64,000 nucleotides of DNA from Pseudomonadota bacterium (GTDB lineage: Bacteria > Pseudomonadota > Gammaproteobacteria > Burkholderiales > Burkholderiaceae_C): contig JAKBBP010000003.1 in the NCBI GenBank assembly GCA_021808445.1, positions 1 to 64,000 of the forward strand, read 5' to 3'. The notes beneath the pieces are model-generated. The model ran no database searches. It had not been told where the DNA came from and worked only from the letters and a program-made list of their open reading frames with translations. A program made the position numbers and the translations under genes. Shown in pieces: positions 1 through 9,200 of this stretch; within the stretch, counting starts at the first letter, position 1; every line of letters starts with the position of its first letter.

Positions 1-127
1 TGCGCCGCAGGGCCTGCACCCCGTCCTCGGCCTCGTCGATCGTGCCCGTCACGTGCCCGGTCTGCATGAGCAGGCCGCGCACGATGCGCCGCATGGTCGG
101 GAAATCGTCAACAACCAGGAATTTCAA
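1..127 (-). CDS. cheY: Chemotaxis response regulator CheY (partial, 3' end beyond window)
   Basis: Only the first 42 or so codons are inside the window, read leftwards. They encode [19 protein letters not shown] and then a segment ending EAEDGVQAL, the standard start of CheY: beta-1 with the acidic pair VVDD, then helix 1. The phosphorylated aspartate lies beyond the edge. No ATG fits this frame; TTG at 127 or CTG at 142 (LSEHSLKF, closer to the usual MSEHSLKF-type N-terminus) are the possible starts. A sigma-28 promoter-like element lies just upstream (172-198). It is divergent from motA. In the cell CheY-P would bind FliM/FliN to switch flagellar rotation. The family call is strong; the start is uncertain. 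Confidence 0.85.
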   Translation of the reverse strand, partial: MKFLVVDDFPTMRRIVRGLLMQTGHVTGTIDEAEDGVQALRR

Positions 128-467
128 GGAATGCTCCGACAGGCAGAAACGGTTCGGGGCCCGCGTTTGGATTGACGGCACGGACGGCGCCAACTTGAAT
201 TCCTTGCGGGGTGGGGCGCTCGCGGCCTGCGCCGCGAGCCCGACCTGCAATTGTGCCCCGCCGCTGTCGCGCCGCACCACGCGGGCATCCCCGATGTCGC
301 GAGAATGCCGCAAGCCCGCGGCGCGCTGGACCGTCCACGCGCAGGCTTCGCGCCCTGGGCTCGGCGCTGCCGGTACCATCGTGGGTGGACAAGTCCTTTC
401 CTGACCTCGATCGGAGCCGCGGCCCCCGGGCGCGTGGCGCCGATCCGCTCACTCGCATGCATTCCCC
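128..467. other. Divergent cheY-motA intergenic region
   Basis: This is 340 bases without a supported gene. It holds the cheY sigma-28 element and an inverted repeat with 8-base arms at 218-239 (GCTCGCGG, 6-base loop, CCGCGAGC). I found no convincing sigma-28, sigma-54 or sigma-70 promoter facing motA and no good Shine-Dalgarno before its ATG. Open frames here are by-products of high GC. Confidence 0.5.
172..198 (-). promoter_or_regulatory. Sigma-28 (FliA) promoter for cheY
   Basis: Read on the minus strand this is TCAAGTTG, 11 bases, GCCGTCAA. It matches the FliA layout (TAAAGTTT-N11-GCCGATAA) with correct spacing and closely resembles the element before flgM at 2445-2471. The -10 ends about 45 bases before the TTG start of cheY. 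Confidence 0.65.
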
Positions 468-1328
468 ATGTTCCTCCTGATCGGATATGTGCTGTCGCTG
501 GCGGCGATCTTCGGCGGCTACATCGCCGAGGGCGGGCACGCCGGCGCGCTGTTCCAGCCCTACGAGTTGCTGATGATCGGTGGCGGGGCCTTCGGGGCCT
601 TCTTCGCTTCCACCTTCCCCAAGTCGTTCAAGGCCACGCTCAAGGCCCTGCCCACGGCGATGAAGGGCTCGACCTACTCGAAAGCCGCCTACATGGAGCT
701 GCTTTCGCTGCTCAACGAGCTGTTCACCCGCATGCGCCAGAACGGCCTGATGGCCATCGAGGGCGACGTGGAGGAGCCGCACAACAGCGAGATTTTCAAG
801 AAGTACCCCCACATCGCGGCCGACCACCATGTGCTGGAGTTCATCACCGATTACCTGCGCCTGATGATCGGCGGCAACCTCGGGGTGATGGAGATGGAAA
901 ATCTGATGGATGTCAACATCGAGACCCATCACCGCGAAGCCGAGATTCCGGTGCACGCGATGACCAGGACGGCCGACAGCATGCCGGCCTTCGGCATCGT
1001 GGCCGCGGTCATGGGCGTGGTCCACACCATGGCCTCGGTGACCCAGCCGCCCTCGGTGCTGGGCGAGCTGGTGGGCGCCGCGCTGGTGGGAACCTTCCTC
1101 GGTATCCTGATCGGCTACGCCATCCTGGCGCCTGTCGCGTCGCGCATGGAGGATCGCGCGCATGAGGCCACCAAGATGCTCGAGTGCATCAAGGTCGCGC
1201 TGCTGGCGACCATGAATGCCTACCCCCCGCAGGTGGCGGTGGAGTTCGCGCGCAAGGTGCTGTTCACCAACGAGCGCCCGAGTTTCACCGAGCTGGAAAG
1301 CCACCTGCGCGACGCGAAGGGGAAGTAA
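468..1328 (+). CDS. motA: Flagellar motor stator protein MotA
   Basis: The 286-residue product is the proton-channel half of the flagellar stator, an inner-membrane protein that turns ion flow into torque against FliG. It matches E. coli-type MotA in length and numbering: R90 and E98 in the cytoplasmic loop (FliG contact charges), P173 (SMPAFG) and P222 (ILAPVA) beside the membrane helices. Four membrane segments are visible near residues 1-18, 34-50, 172-190 and 202-224. motB follows after 3 bases, so the two are co-transcribed. No clear ribosome binding site precedes the ATG. Confidence 0.96.
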   Translation: MFLLIGYVLSLAAIFGGYIAEGGHAGALFQPYELLMIGGGAFGAFFASTFPKSFKATLKALPTAMKGSTYSKAAYMELLSLLNELFTRMRQNGLMAIEGDVEEPHNSEIFKKYPHIAADHHVLEFITDYLRLMIGGNLGVMEMENLMDVNIETHHREAEIPVHAMTRTADSMPAFGIVAAVMGVVHTMASVTQPPSVLGELVGAALVGTFLGILIGYAILAPVASRMEDRAHEATKMLECIKVALLATMNAYPPQVAVEFARKVLFTNERPSFTELESHLRDAKGK

Positions 1329-1331
1329 GCC

Positions 1332-2435
1332 ATGGTCGACGGCAAGGCGCAGCCGATCGTCATCAAGAAGGTCAAGAAGGTCGTCGCGGGCGGCCACGGC
1401 GCGGCGTGGAAAATCGCCTACGCGGACTTCGTGACCGCGATGATGGCCTTTTTCCTGCTCATGTGGCTGCTCGGCTCGTCCACGAAGGCGCAGCTGGAAG
1501 GCATCGCCAAGTATTTCCAGCAGCCGCTCAAGGTCGCGCTGCAGGGCGGCCCCGGTGCGGGCGCGGCGACCTCGGTGCTCAACGGAGGGGGCACGGACCT
1601 CACGCGCACCGTGGGACAGGTGCGCAACGGCGCCACGCCGGGGCAGACGGTCAAGCCGAACGCTACCACCACGGTGGTCGTTCGCCAGGAGCAGATCGAC
1701 CGGGCCAACCTGGAGGCCCTGAAAAAGGCCCTGGACCAGCAGATCCGGGTGAATCCGCAGCTCAGCGCCTTCCGCAACCAGCTGCTGATCGACATCACCC
1801 GCGACGGACTGCGCATCCAGGTGGTCGACAGCGACAAGCGTCCCATGTTCGGCCTGGGCGGAGCGCAGCTCCAGAGCTATGCCCAGGCCATCTTCCACGA
1901 CATCGCACCCACGCTCAACAGTCTGCCCAATTCGATCAGCATCACCGGCCATACGGATGCGCTGAACTACCAGAACCAGGGCAAGGGCTACAGCAACTAC
2001 AATCTGTCCGCGGACCGCGCCAATGCGGTGCGTCAGGTGCTGGTGCAGTCCGGGCTGGACGAGGCCAAGGTGCTGCGGGTGGTCGGCATGGGTTCCGCCG
2101 CGCCTTTCGACCCCGCGAACCCGAATTCTCCGCTCAACCGGCGCGTGAGCATCCTGGTGCTGACCAAGGCGGCCAGCGCGCGCATCCTCAGGGAGCAGGG
2201 CGCCGAGCAGACGGCCTCCAGCTCCGGCCAGGCGAATGCCCAACTGGGGGGAGCCAGCCAGCCGGGGGCGGCGGCGTCGGCAGCGGGCGCGGCGAAGGCG
2301 GCGCCCGGAGCGGCTGCGGTGACTCCGGCTGCCGGGCCGGGGCGGACGACGCCCGCGGCGGGGCCGCCGCCTCTGCATGTGGGTCCGGCCTTGCTTCCGC
2401 AAGGGGCTTTGCCGAAAATTTCGTCCAAACCGTGA
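1332..2435 (+). CDS. motB: Flagellar motor stator protein MotB
   Basis: The 367-residue product is the peptidoglycan-anchored stator subunit. A short cytoplasmic tail is followed by one membrane helix with the proton-carrying aspartate at D32 (YADFVTAMMAF). A long periplasmic linker leads to an OmpA-like peptidoglycan-binding domain at roughly 200-325, with the ITGHTDA and LSADRANAVR motifs. The last 60 or so residues are Ala/Gly/Pro-rich, longer than usual and probably disordered. It pairs with motA just upstream. A second MotB-type gene (motD) lies at 32576-33421. Confidence 0.95.
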   Translation: MVDGKAQPIVIKKVKKVVAGGHGAAWKIAYADFVTAMMAFFLLMWLLGSSTKAQLEGIAKYFQQPLKVALQGGPGAGAATSVLNGGGTDLTRTVGQVRNGATPGQTVKPNATTTVVVRQEQIDRANLEALKKALDQQIRVNPQLSAFRNQLLIDITRDGLRIQVVDSDKRPMFGLGGAQLQSYAQAIFHDIAPTLNSLPNSISITGHTDALNYQNQGKGYSNYNLSADRANAVRQVLVQSGLDEAKVLRVVGMGSAAPFDPANPNSPLNRRVSILVLTKAASARILREQGAEQTASSSGQANAQLGGASQPGAAASAAGAAKAAPGAAAVTPAAGPGRTTPAAGPPPLHVGPALLPQGALPKISSKP

Positions 2436-2444
2436 ATTTGTTCC

Positions 2445-2471
2445 TCAAGTTCTCGCACTGCGTGCCGTAAC
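2445..2471 (+). promoter_or_regulatory. Sigma-28 (FliA) promoter for flgM operon
   Basis: TCAAGTTC, 11 bases, GCCGTAAC. This is a close match to the FliA consensus with exact spacing, 29 bases before the flgM ATG. Its -35 shares TCAAGTT with the cheY element at 172-198. It begins just after the motB stop, so flgMN-csrA-fliW can be transcribed separately from motAB. Confidence 0.75.
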
Positions 2472-2500
2472 CCCTTCCAGCAGGAGAGAATCTGGCGATC

Positions 2501-2851
2501 ATGAACCCGATCCAGCACACCTACACCCCGACGACGGGCGACGGCGCGCAGCGCGTCGAACTGCCGGCCCAGCAGGTGCAGGCCGGCCGCAGCCCCTCGT
2601 CTTCGCAGGGTCCGGCCACCTCGGGCGCCGGCGCGGGGGATACGGTGTCGATTTCCGAATCCGCGCGCCAGTTGCTGCAAACGGGGGCTGCGCAGGCGGC
2701 TTCTGCGTCGACGCAGCGCCTGGGCATGCTGCGCCAGGCCATCGCCTCGGGAAGCTACACGGTGGATGCGCGGCAGATTGCCCAGGGTCTGCTGCGCGAC
2801 AGTCGCGCGCTTGCCCAGTCCGGCGCCGGATCCTCCGGCGGCGGCGCCTGA
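2501..2851 (+). CDS. flgM: Anti-sigma-28 factor FlgM
   Basis: The 116-residue product holds FliA inactive until the hook-basal body is complete and FlgM itself is exported. The N-terminal half is polar and low-complexity. The C-terminal half has the family pattern: DTVSISESARQL, then a helix and a SGSYTVDARQIAQGLL segment, the part that binds sigma-28. An AGGAG-type site precedes the ATG. The sigma-28 element upstream implies the usual negative feedback, FliA driving its own inhibitor. It is followed after 11 bases by flgN. Confidence 0.92.
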   Translation: MNPIQHTYTPTTGDGAQRVELPAQQVQAGRSPSSSQGPATSGAGAGDTVSISESARQLLQTGAAQAASASTQRLGMLRQAIASGSYTVDARQIAQGLLRDSRALAQSGAGSSGGGA

Positions 2852-2862
2852 ACTTCTTCGTG

Positions 2863-3282
2863 ATGAGCTCCGCGCAGCCGGATCGCGCGGCCGCCGAGGG
2901 GGCGGACGCGCAGCTTGCGCTGCTGCTCGAGCAACTCGGCGAGCTGTTGCAGGCGGAGCTCGACGCACTGGTGCAGTCCCACGATCCCTCCCGCATCGAG
3001 CAGATGGCCGCGCGCAAGAGCGATTTGTGCGCACGCATCGAAAGCCTCCAGCGCCAGCTTCCCGAGCCGGATCCGGTGCGCGCGCAGCGCCTGCGCGAGC
3101 TGGCCCTGGCGGTGGCGCAGGCCAATCTGCGAAACGGCGCGGTGGTCGCCGCGCTGATCCGCAATACCCGTGGCGCGCTGGACATCCTGCGGTCGATTCC
3201 CCCGGGCGAGTCCGCGGCGGTGTATGGTCCGCGGGGGCAGACCCTCGGGGCCGGCAAGGCCAAGCCGCTGGGCAGCGCCTGA
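2863..3282 (+). CDS. flgN: Flagellar export chaperone FlgN
   Basis: The 139-residue product is a cytosolic helical chaperone that in the known family escorts the hook-filament junction proteins FlgK and FlgL to the export gate. The sequence is a long helical bundle (LLEQLGELLQAELDAL ... KSDLCARIESL ... LRNGAVVAALIRNTRGALDIL). It ends in a Gly-rich tail containing VYGPRGQT, typical of FlgN. ATG at 2863 was chosen over earlier codons because it follows flgM by 11 bases. A second FlgN-like gene lies beside flgK at 13401-13784. Confidence 0.88.
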   Translation: MSSAQPDRAAAEGADAQLALLLEQLGELLQAELDALVQSHDPSRIEQMAARKSDLCARIESLQRQLPEPDPVRAQRLRELALAVAQANLRNGAVVAALIRNTRGALDILRSIPPGESAAVYGPRGQTLGAGKAKPLGSA

Positions 3283-3312
3283 GGCGCTGCGCGGACCGGC
3301 GAATCATCGGAC

Positions 3313-3558
3313 ATGCTCATCCTCAGCCGTCGCAGCGGAGAGGCCATCCGGATCGGCACGGACATCCGTATCGTGGTGGTGCAGCTCGGGGGTGGCAAGG
3401 TCCGCCTCGGCATCGACGGCCCTCGCGAATTGCGCATCCTGCGCGAGGAGCTCTACGAGATGGTGGCCGGACTGAACCAGCAGGCCCAGGCCGCCGATCC
3501 GGGCGCGCTGGAGCGGTGGCTGGAACAGCCGCCCGAAGCTCCGAAGGAGTCCACCTGA
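3313..3558 (+). CDS. csrA: Translational regulator CsrA with C-terminal extension
   Basis: The 81-residue product is an RNA-binding homodimer that blocks translation of mRNAs carrying GGA sites. The core is canonical: MLILSRRSGE at the start, L4 and R44 (LREELYE) of the RNA-binding face, and the five-strand plus helix pattern. It is about 20 residues longer than E. coli CsrA (61). Such C-terminal extensions occur in CsrA proteins controlled by FliW, and fliW follows with overlapping stop/start (TGATG). Its place in a flgM operon points to control of flagellin or other flagellar mRNAs. Confidence 0.95.
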   Translation: MLILSRRSGEAIRIGTDIRIVVVQLGGGKVRLGIDGPRELRILREELYEMVAGLNQQAQAADPGALERWLEQPPEAPKEST

Positions 3559-4025
3559 TGGCCGTGCACGCGACCCGGCTGGGCCTGGTCGAGGTTGCCG
3601 AATCGCAGCGCTGGACCTGCTCCCTCCCCCTGGCGGGCTTCGAGGATCTGCGCGAGTTCGTGCTCATGCACGTTCCCGCGCAGGGACCCTTCCTGTGGCT
3701 GCAATCCCTGGAGCTGCCGGAGCTGGCCTTCGTGCTGTGCGATGCGGCCTGTTTCGGGCTGCGCTACGTGGCGGGCGCCGAGTACGAGCCGGAACTGCTC
3801 CTCGCGCCGCCCTGTGTGCTGGTGATGCTGCCACAGCAGCCTGGCGAGCCGCTTCGCGTGCACCGGCAGGCTCCGGTGCTGTTCGACGTGCACTCCGGCA
3901 CCCTGCGTCAACAGGTCTTCGAGCCCGAGCATGTGCTGGGCGAGGGTGCCTGGGTGGGCCCCGCCGCCTGTGCGCCGGTGAACGCCGCCTGGGCCGAGCG
4001 CATCATTTCCGTGCAGCCCCGATAG
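3558..4025 (+). CDS. fliW: Flagellar assembly factor FliW (CsrA antagonist)
   Basis: The 155-residue product matches FliW along its length: TSLPLAGF-like segment (CSLPLAGFEDLREFVL), WLQSLELPELAFVLCD at 52-68, and LRVHRQAPVLFDVHSGTLRQQV near 110-131, which parallels the LTVNLLAPIVIN...GRQVV stretch of known FliW. In Bacillus and Campylobacter FliW binds either flagellin or the C-terminal part of CsrA, so flagellin export frees FliW to silence CsrA. The gene overlaps csrA by one base. FliW is well studied in Firmicutes and epsilonproteobacteria, less so here. Confidence 0.85.
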   Translation: MAVHATRLGLVEVAESQRWTCSLPLAGFEDLREFVLMHVPAQGPFLWLQSLELPELAFVLCDAACFGLRYVAGAEYEPELLLAPPCVLVMLPQQPGEPLRVHRQAPVLFDVHSGTLRQQVFEPEHVLGEGAWVGPAACAPVNAAWAERIISVQPR

Positions 4026-4040
4026 GGCGCACACGCCGCC

Positions 4041-4060
4041 TGCGCACCCCTGCGCACCCC
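4041..4060. repeat. 10-bp tandem duplication between fliW and ycgR
   Basis: TGCGCACCCC occurs twice head to tail in the 48-base gap between the convergent ends of fliW and ycgR. No terminator is visible in that gap. Confidence 0.6.
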
Positions 4061-4073
4061 AGCGCGCCGCGGA

Positions 4074-4805
4074 TCAAAGCCGGGCGTCGCGCAGCAGCTC
4101 GCGGTCGCGACGCTGCACGTAGCGCTGCAGCAGCCGCTGCTGGGGCATCGACAGTTGCTGCAGGGACAGACCGACCAGGCGGGCGGCGGGTTCACCCGCG
4201 GCGGAGCGCAGCACGCGTACGAAGCGAAGCTGCGCGGCGCACTCGATGGGCTGTCCCTCGAGTTCGAATTGCAGGCGCTCGATCCACTCGTTGCCCGCCA
4301 GGTCGAAATCACCCGGCGCAAGGGCGCGCAGGCGCATGCCGCTGGCGCTGAGGTCCAGGCACTGCGCCTGCAGGCTGCGAGCGCCGCGGCGGAACAGTTC
4401 CAGTCCCGAGACGTCGCCGGGTCGCACCGGCACCCGGTAGTTGGCACGGCGCTGCAACTGGTACAAGGCCTGCGGCCAGCCCAGGCGCAAGGCGCCATAG
4501 CCCTCCCAGTCCTGCAGTCGCTCGAGGGTGCAGCGCAAGCCGACGAACATGCCGCCTGCGCGCCCCAGGCACAGCAGTTGTTCTCCCGGCATCAGGGCGG
4601 GGCGGCGTGGCGGATTGAGTTCGTCGATGATCAGGAACTGTTCGCCGGGGTCCACGTGGAGCAGCATGGACATGTGCTCGTGGTCCTCGCCCGGCACGAT
4701 CACGCCCAGGAACTCGCGCGCGCGCTGCAGGCGCTCGAGGGTGTGGTGGGCCCGTGCCGCGACGCGGAACCCGTCCTGGAACAGGGTGTTGACGATCTCT
4801 CGCAT
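4074..4805 (-). CDS. ycgR: Cyclic-di-GMP receptor, flagellar brake protein YcgR
   Basis: The 243-residue product has the two YcgR domains: an N-terminal YcgR/FlgB-type beta domain (about 1-112) and a C-terminal PilZ domain (about 115-235). Both PilZ signature parts are present: RANYR at 120-124 (RxxxR) and DLSASG at 151-156 ([D/N]xSxxG). It should therefore bind c-di-GMP. In enteric bacteria the loaded protein contacts MotA/FliG and slows or biases the motor. It lies downstream of the EAL-HDOD gene on the same strand (66-base gap). Confidence 0.9.
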   Translation of the reverse strand: MREIVNTLFQDGFRVAARAHHTLERLQRAREFLGVIVPGEDHEHMSMLLHVDPGEQFLIIDELNPPRRPALMPGEQLLCLGRAGGMFVGLRCTLERLQDWEGYGALRLGWPQALYQLQRRANYRVPVRPGDVSGLELFRRGARSLQAQCLDLSASGMRLRALAPGDFDLAGNEWIERLQFELEGQPIECAAQLRFVRVLRSAAGEPAARLVGLSLQQLSMPQQRLLQRYVQRRDRELLRDARL

Positions 4806-4871
4806 GCGCTGTCGGGGCCTTGCCGGCCGGCGGCCTTCGGCCCCGGGCGCGCGCAGGGGCTGGCCCGGATC

Positions 4872-6149
4872 TCAGATGCCCAGGTTCTCCGCCCAGGCCA
4901 GGGCTTCCAGGTGGGCGAGGGCGACGGCGCGCTGGCTCAGGCCCAGCAGCCCGGCATGCTGGTCGATCTCGTCCCAGTCCTCGCGCTCGCAGGCGAGCAC
5001 GATGCCCAGGTAGGGGCCGAAGGGACCCTGCCGGTCGCGCAGGGCCTGCATCACGGGTTCGGCCAGCGAAATCTCCTGCAGTGCTCGATCCAGCGGCACT
5101 CCCAGCATGGCATCGAGCATGGAGAACACCCCGACCACGAAGGCGTTGTCGCATTCCGCGGCGGACATCTGCCCCTGCGCCAGCAGTTCCAGCATGCGTC
5201 CGCGGGTGATCGCAACGCGGGCCTGGCTCGACGCGGCGCTGCTGCCCGGGGTGATGGCCAGCAGCAGCACCAGCCAGCGCAGCAGTTTCTTGTAGCCGAG
5301 GATCACCACCGCGTGGCGGAAGGAGGTGATCTCGGTCATGAGGCCGAAGCCCGAGGAATTGATGTAGCGCAGCAGCTTGAACGACAGCGTGGGGTCCTGC
5401 TTGAGCACTTCCTCGATGGCCGGCACTTCCGCATGCTTGTTGACCAGGTCGATGAGGCGAAGCACGGTCGCGTAGGCCGGGTTGACCACCTTGGCGCTGA
5501 CCGTCTGCGGGCGCGCGAAGTAATAGCCCTGGAACAGGTGCAGGCCGGCGTCGAAGTACTCCTTGAAATTCTCCGGGGTCTCGACCTTCTCGGCGAGCAT
5601 CTGCAGCTTGGGCAACGCGCCCAGGCGCTTGACCAGCATCGGCAGAACGCCCGTCGGCAAGGCCTGCACGTCGATCTGCAGGTAGCTCAGCAGCGGCAAC
5701 CATGCGGTGTAGGGAGCGGTCAGTGCGTGCACCCCGGCGGCCAGGCGGAAGCCCTTGTCGCGCAGTGACTGCATCGCGGTCGCGGCCTCGGCGATCACCG
5801 CGGCATCGTCGCCCGGCGCGCGTGGAAGCTCCAGCACGATGCGCTCCGGGAACACGATCTCCAGGTGCTCCCCGTCAAGATCCTCCAGGCGCACGTTGAT
5901 GAAGGCCAGCTTGTCTCCGAACAGATTCTCGGTGGAGATGCTCGACAGCGCGTGGAAAAGCAGCGCCGTGTCGGATGCGCGGCTGTGTTGGGTCGGCGCC
6001 TGGGTGCTGGTGGCGCTTTCGCGCGCCAGCAGTTCGTAGCCGATGATGTGCTGCTGACGGTCCAGGATCGGCTGGCGGGCGATGTGCGCGTAATTCTCGC
6101 TGGACGCGGCATCGGCGGCAGGGGATGCGGGAGTCGTGTTGGATTCCAT
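4872..6149 (-). CDS. EAL-HDOD signalling protein with degenerate EAL domain
   Basis: The 425-residue product has an EAL-like domain (about 20-210) and a HDOD domain (about 215-415), the YuxH/CdgJ arrangement. The first EAL motif survives as ELLAR. The metal-binding DDFG segment is replaced by GVHA (RLAAGVHALT) and the lysine of LKID is lost (LQID). Phosphodiesterase activity is therefore unlikely; a c-di-GMP sensing or protein-docking role is more likely. In the known family (Vibrio CdgJ) such proteins influence motility. It precedes ycgR on the same strand. Confidence 0.85.
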   Translation of the reverse strand: MESNTTPASPAADAASSENYAHIARQPILDRQQHIIGYELLARESATSTQAPTQHSRASDTALLFHALSSISTENLFGDKLAFINVRLEDLDGEHLEIVFPERIVLELPRAPGDDAAVIAEAATAMQSLRDKGFRLAAGVHALTAPYTAWLPLLSYLQIDVQALPTGVLPMLVKRLGALPKLQMLAEKVETPENFKEYFDAGLHLFQGYYFARPQTVSAKVVNPAYATVLRLIDLVNKHAEVPAIEEVLKQDPTLSFKLLRYINSSGFGLMTEITSFRHAVVILGYKKLLRWLVLLLAITPGSSAASSQARVAITRGRMLELLAQGQMSAAECDNAFVVGVFSMLDAMLGVPLDRALQEISLAEPVMQALRDRQGPFGPYLGIVLACEREDWDEIDQHAGLLGLSQRAVALAHLEALAWAENLGI

Positions 6150-6267
6150 CGGGATCTGCTGGCTGGAAAGGCTGCTTGTGCGGCGAGCCGCGGATGCCTG
6201 TGGATGCTAGCAGGCTGTTGAGCTGGCAGGCCCCCGGGGCCGGCGGGGCTTCGCCGATCTCCCCGCC

Positions 6268-9200
6268 TCAACGCGTCCAGGCGCGCATCCACATGTCCAG
6301 ATGGTCCTCGAGCATCCAGTTCGCGAGCACCTTTTCGCGCAACGCATCGCCCTGCGCGCGCAGGGCCCGGGGCTCGCCCACCGCATCCTGGATCGCCCGC
6401 ACCCAGTCGCGGAATCGGTTGGGCACGCGCACGACGGGGAAATCGCCCTGGTAGGGCGTGATGTCCGAGCAGATCACCGGATAGCCGAGCACCCCGTATT
6501 CCAGCAGGCGCAGATGGCTCTTGGCCTCGTTGAAGGCATTGTGCTCCAGCGGCGCCACCGCCAGGTCCAGGTCGAGCTCGGCCAGCTTGGGGGCGTACTG
6601 GTCCAGCGGGATGCCGGGATGGAATTCCCGCACCACCTCCTTGAGCTCGGGGGGGCACAAGCCGAAGAACACCCAGTCCACCAGCGAGGCGGTCTCACGC
6701 ACCACCTCGACGATGAGCTCGAGGTCTCCGCTGTGGCCCACGCCTCCGGCCCAGCCCACGCGCAGGCGCTTGCGCTCGGCGCGGGCCGGTCGCAGTGCGC
6801 CCCACCGGGCACGCTCCAGATAGTTGGGGCACACCAGGACCTCGTCGCTGAAACCGGCATAGGCCTTGGCCAGCGGCTCGGTGGCCACCACCAGGCGGTG
6901 GCACAGGCCCGCGGCCTTGCGGAAGCGCTTGGCGATGTCCTTGTGGATGTGCGCGCGGTGCACGCTCTTGACGGGCAGGTTGGTGATGAGGTCGTCGATC
7001 TCGAACACCCTGAAGGCCCGCGTCAGGCGCGCATTGCGCTCCAGGGCCTCGATCTGCGGCCATTCCATCTGGCGTTGCACCACCAGGCTGTCGGCATCGA
7101 TGCGCTGCATTTCCGGCGCGTGGAACAGACGCATGGTTTCCCAGCCCTGCACCCGTCCGGCCCGGTTCAGCGCACGCAGCGGGGAGATGATGCGGTATTC
7201 GCCGCAGCCCTCGCGATCGGCCGGGTGCACCAGGATGCGCGGACGCGGGCGCCATTCCGGATCCCAGGCCAGCGGCGGCTGGTCATCGAGCAGGAATTCG
7301 GTGGTGGCCAGGCTGAGGTGCCGGTTGTAGGCCGGGTCACGGGCCAGGATCGGCAGCCACTTGTCGTACATGGCCTCGCGCTCGGAAGCGAAGCGCTTCT
7401 GCTTGGCCTCGTCGGGCTTTTCCTCGACCTTGCCGCGCTGGCTGGCCGACCCCTCGTGCATCAGCAGTGCGTAGGGGGTGAACACCACGCGCAGGCCGGC
7501 GGCTCGCACGCGCAGGCACAGGTCGATGTCGTTGTAGGACACCTTGAAGGCTTTCTCGTCCAGGCCGCCGAGCTGCTCGTACAGGCTCTTGCGCACCAGC
7601 AGGCAGGCTCCGGTGACGGCGCTGAGGTCCTGGACCAGCTGGGCCCGCCCAAAGTAGCCGCGGTCCTCGGGAGCCCGTCCCAGGAAAGGATGTTCGGCGG
7701 GTCCGCGTACGCCCAGGATCACCCCGGCATGCTGGATCTTGCCGTCCGGGAACAGCAGCTTGGCGCCCACCGCGCCCACGTCGGGGCGCACCGCGTGGGA
7801 CATGAGCTCGTCCAGCCAGTCCTCGTGCAGCGCGGCGGTGTCGTTGTTGAGCAGCAGCAGGAACTCGCCACGCGCGCAGCCTGCGGCCAGGTTGTTCATG
7901 GCCGAGAAATTGAATTCCCCGGGCGTGCGCACCACCCTCAGGCGTCCGCCCAGCTCGGCCTCGCGCGATTCCACCGTGGCCAGGTAGCGCATCGCGTCGT
8001 CGGCCTGGCTGTCGTTGTCGATGATGAGGATCTCATAGGCCGGGTAGCGGGTCTTCTCGATCACCGATTCGATACAGCGCTGCAGCATGGGCAACTGGTC
8101 GCGCGTGGGGATCAGGATCGACACCAGGGGACGCCGCTCGGGCAGCGGCCAGCGCACGCGGAACGCGGGCGGGAACGGACCGCCCTCGACCTGCGCGGCG
8201 ATGCCCAGCCGGTTGAAATGGGCTTGCAGCACGGTCTGACCCATGCTGAGGATTTCGGGCACGCTCTTGCGCGTGTGCCCCGATCCGGCACGTCGGTGGT
8301 ACAGCACTTCGGGCACATGGCCGATCGCCGATTCGGCGATGCCCTCGGCCTGCAGTCGCTCCCAGGCCCGCAGCGCGAGGTCGTAGTCCTCGGCTCCCTC
8401 GCAGGCCGAGTCGAAGCCCCCGAGGGCCTCGAACAGGTCGCGACGCACGAGCATCAGGCCCCCGATGTAGGGCAGGCTGCGCAGGAAATCCAGGTTGAAA
8501 TCGGGCTTGCAGTGCGGGTTGATGTGCTGGCCGTCGGCGGTGATCCCGTCCTCGTCGGTGTACAGCAGACGCCATTCCGGGTGCATGCGAAGCGCATGCT
8601 GGATGCGGAACAGCGCGTCGGGAGCGATCATGTCCTCGGCATCGATCAGGCCCAGCCAGGATTCGCCGGAGTCGAGCAGCGCGCGGTCGGCTTCCTGGAT
8701 GGCCGCGGCGGCGCCGCCGGAACCGTCGATGAGCAGCAGGCGCATCGGCTTGCCGGTGGGCCATTGACCAGCCACTGCCTGTTGCGTCGCCTTGCCCGGC
8801 ATGTCCGCGCGCGTGGCGATCATGGCCAGCGCCACGCCGGGAGTGTGCGCCGGCTCCCATGCGCTGCAGCTCTCCTGGGCCCAGGTGAATTCCTGGGGCA
8901 GCAGGCGGTGCGAGGGCAGCCAGGGCTGCAGCGGTGGAGCGGCGGGCGCGGGGGCCGCGCCGGGTACCGAGGGGGGAGGTGCCGCCTGCGCCGAGCTGAG
9001 GTGGGCGACCGCGATGGGCGCCTTGTAGGGCGTGCCATCCGCGATGCGCTGGGACCGAGCGACAAACTCGCGCAATTGCTCCTCGAAGCGCTGCAGCAGC
9101 GAGGCATAGCGTTGTCGAACCCGGTGCACGGTGCTGCGTGCGTGTTCCAGCGCCTCGGGCGAGTTGCCCCAGGCGACGCCGTCGTTGCCGAACTCGTCGC

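Noticed and set aside
450..461. GCCGATCC as a sigma-28 -10 for motA
   Set aside because: No TAAA/TCAAG-type -35 lies 19 bases upstream; the match is chance in GC-rich sequence.
108..2402. 764-codon minus-strand frame across motA/motB
   Set aside because: It is Arg-rich shadow of motAB; it also conflicts with the cheY frame.
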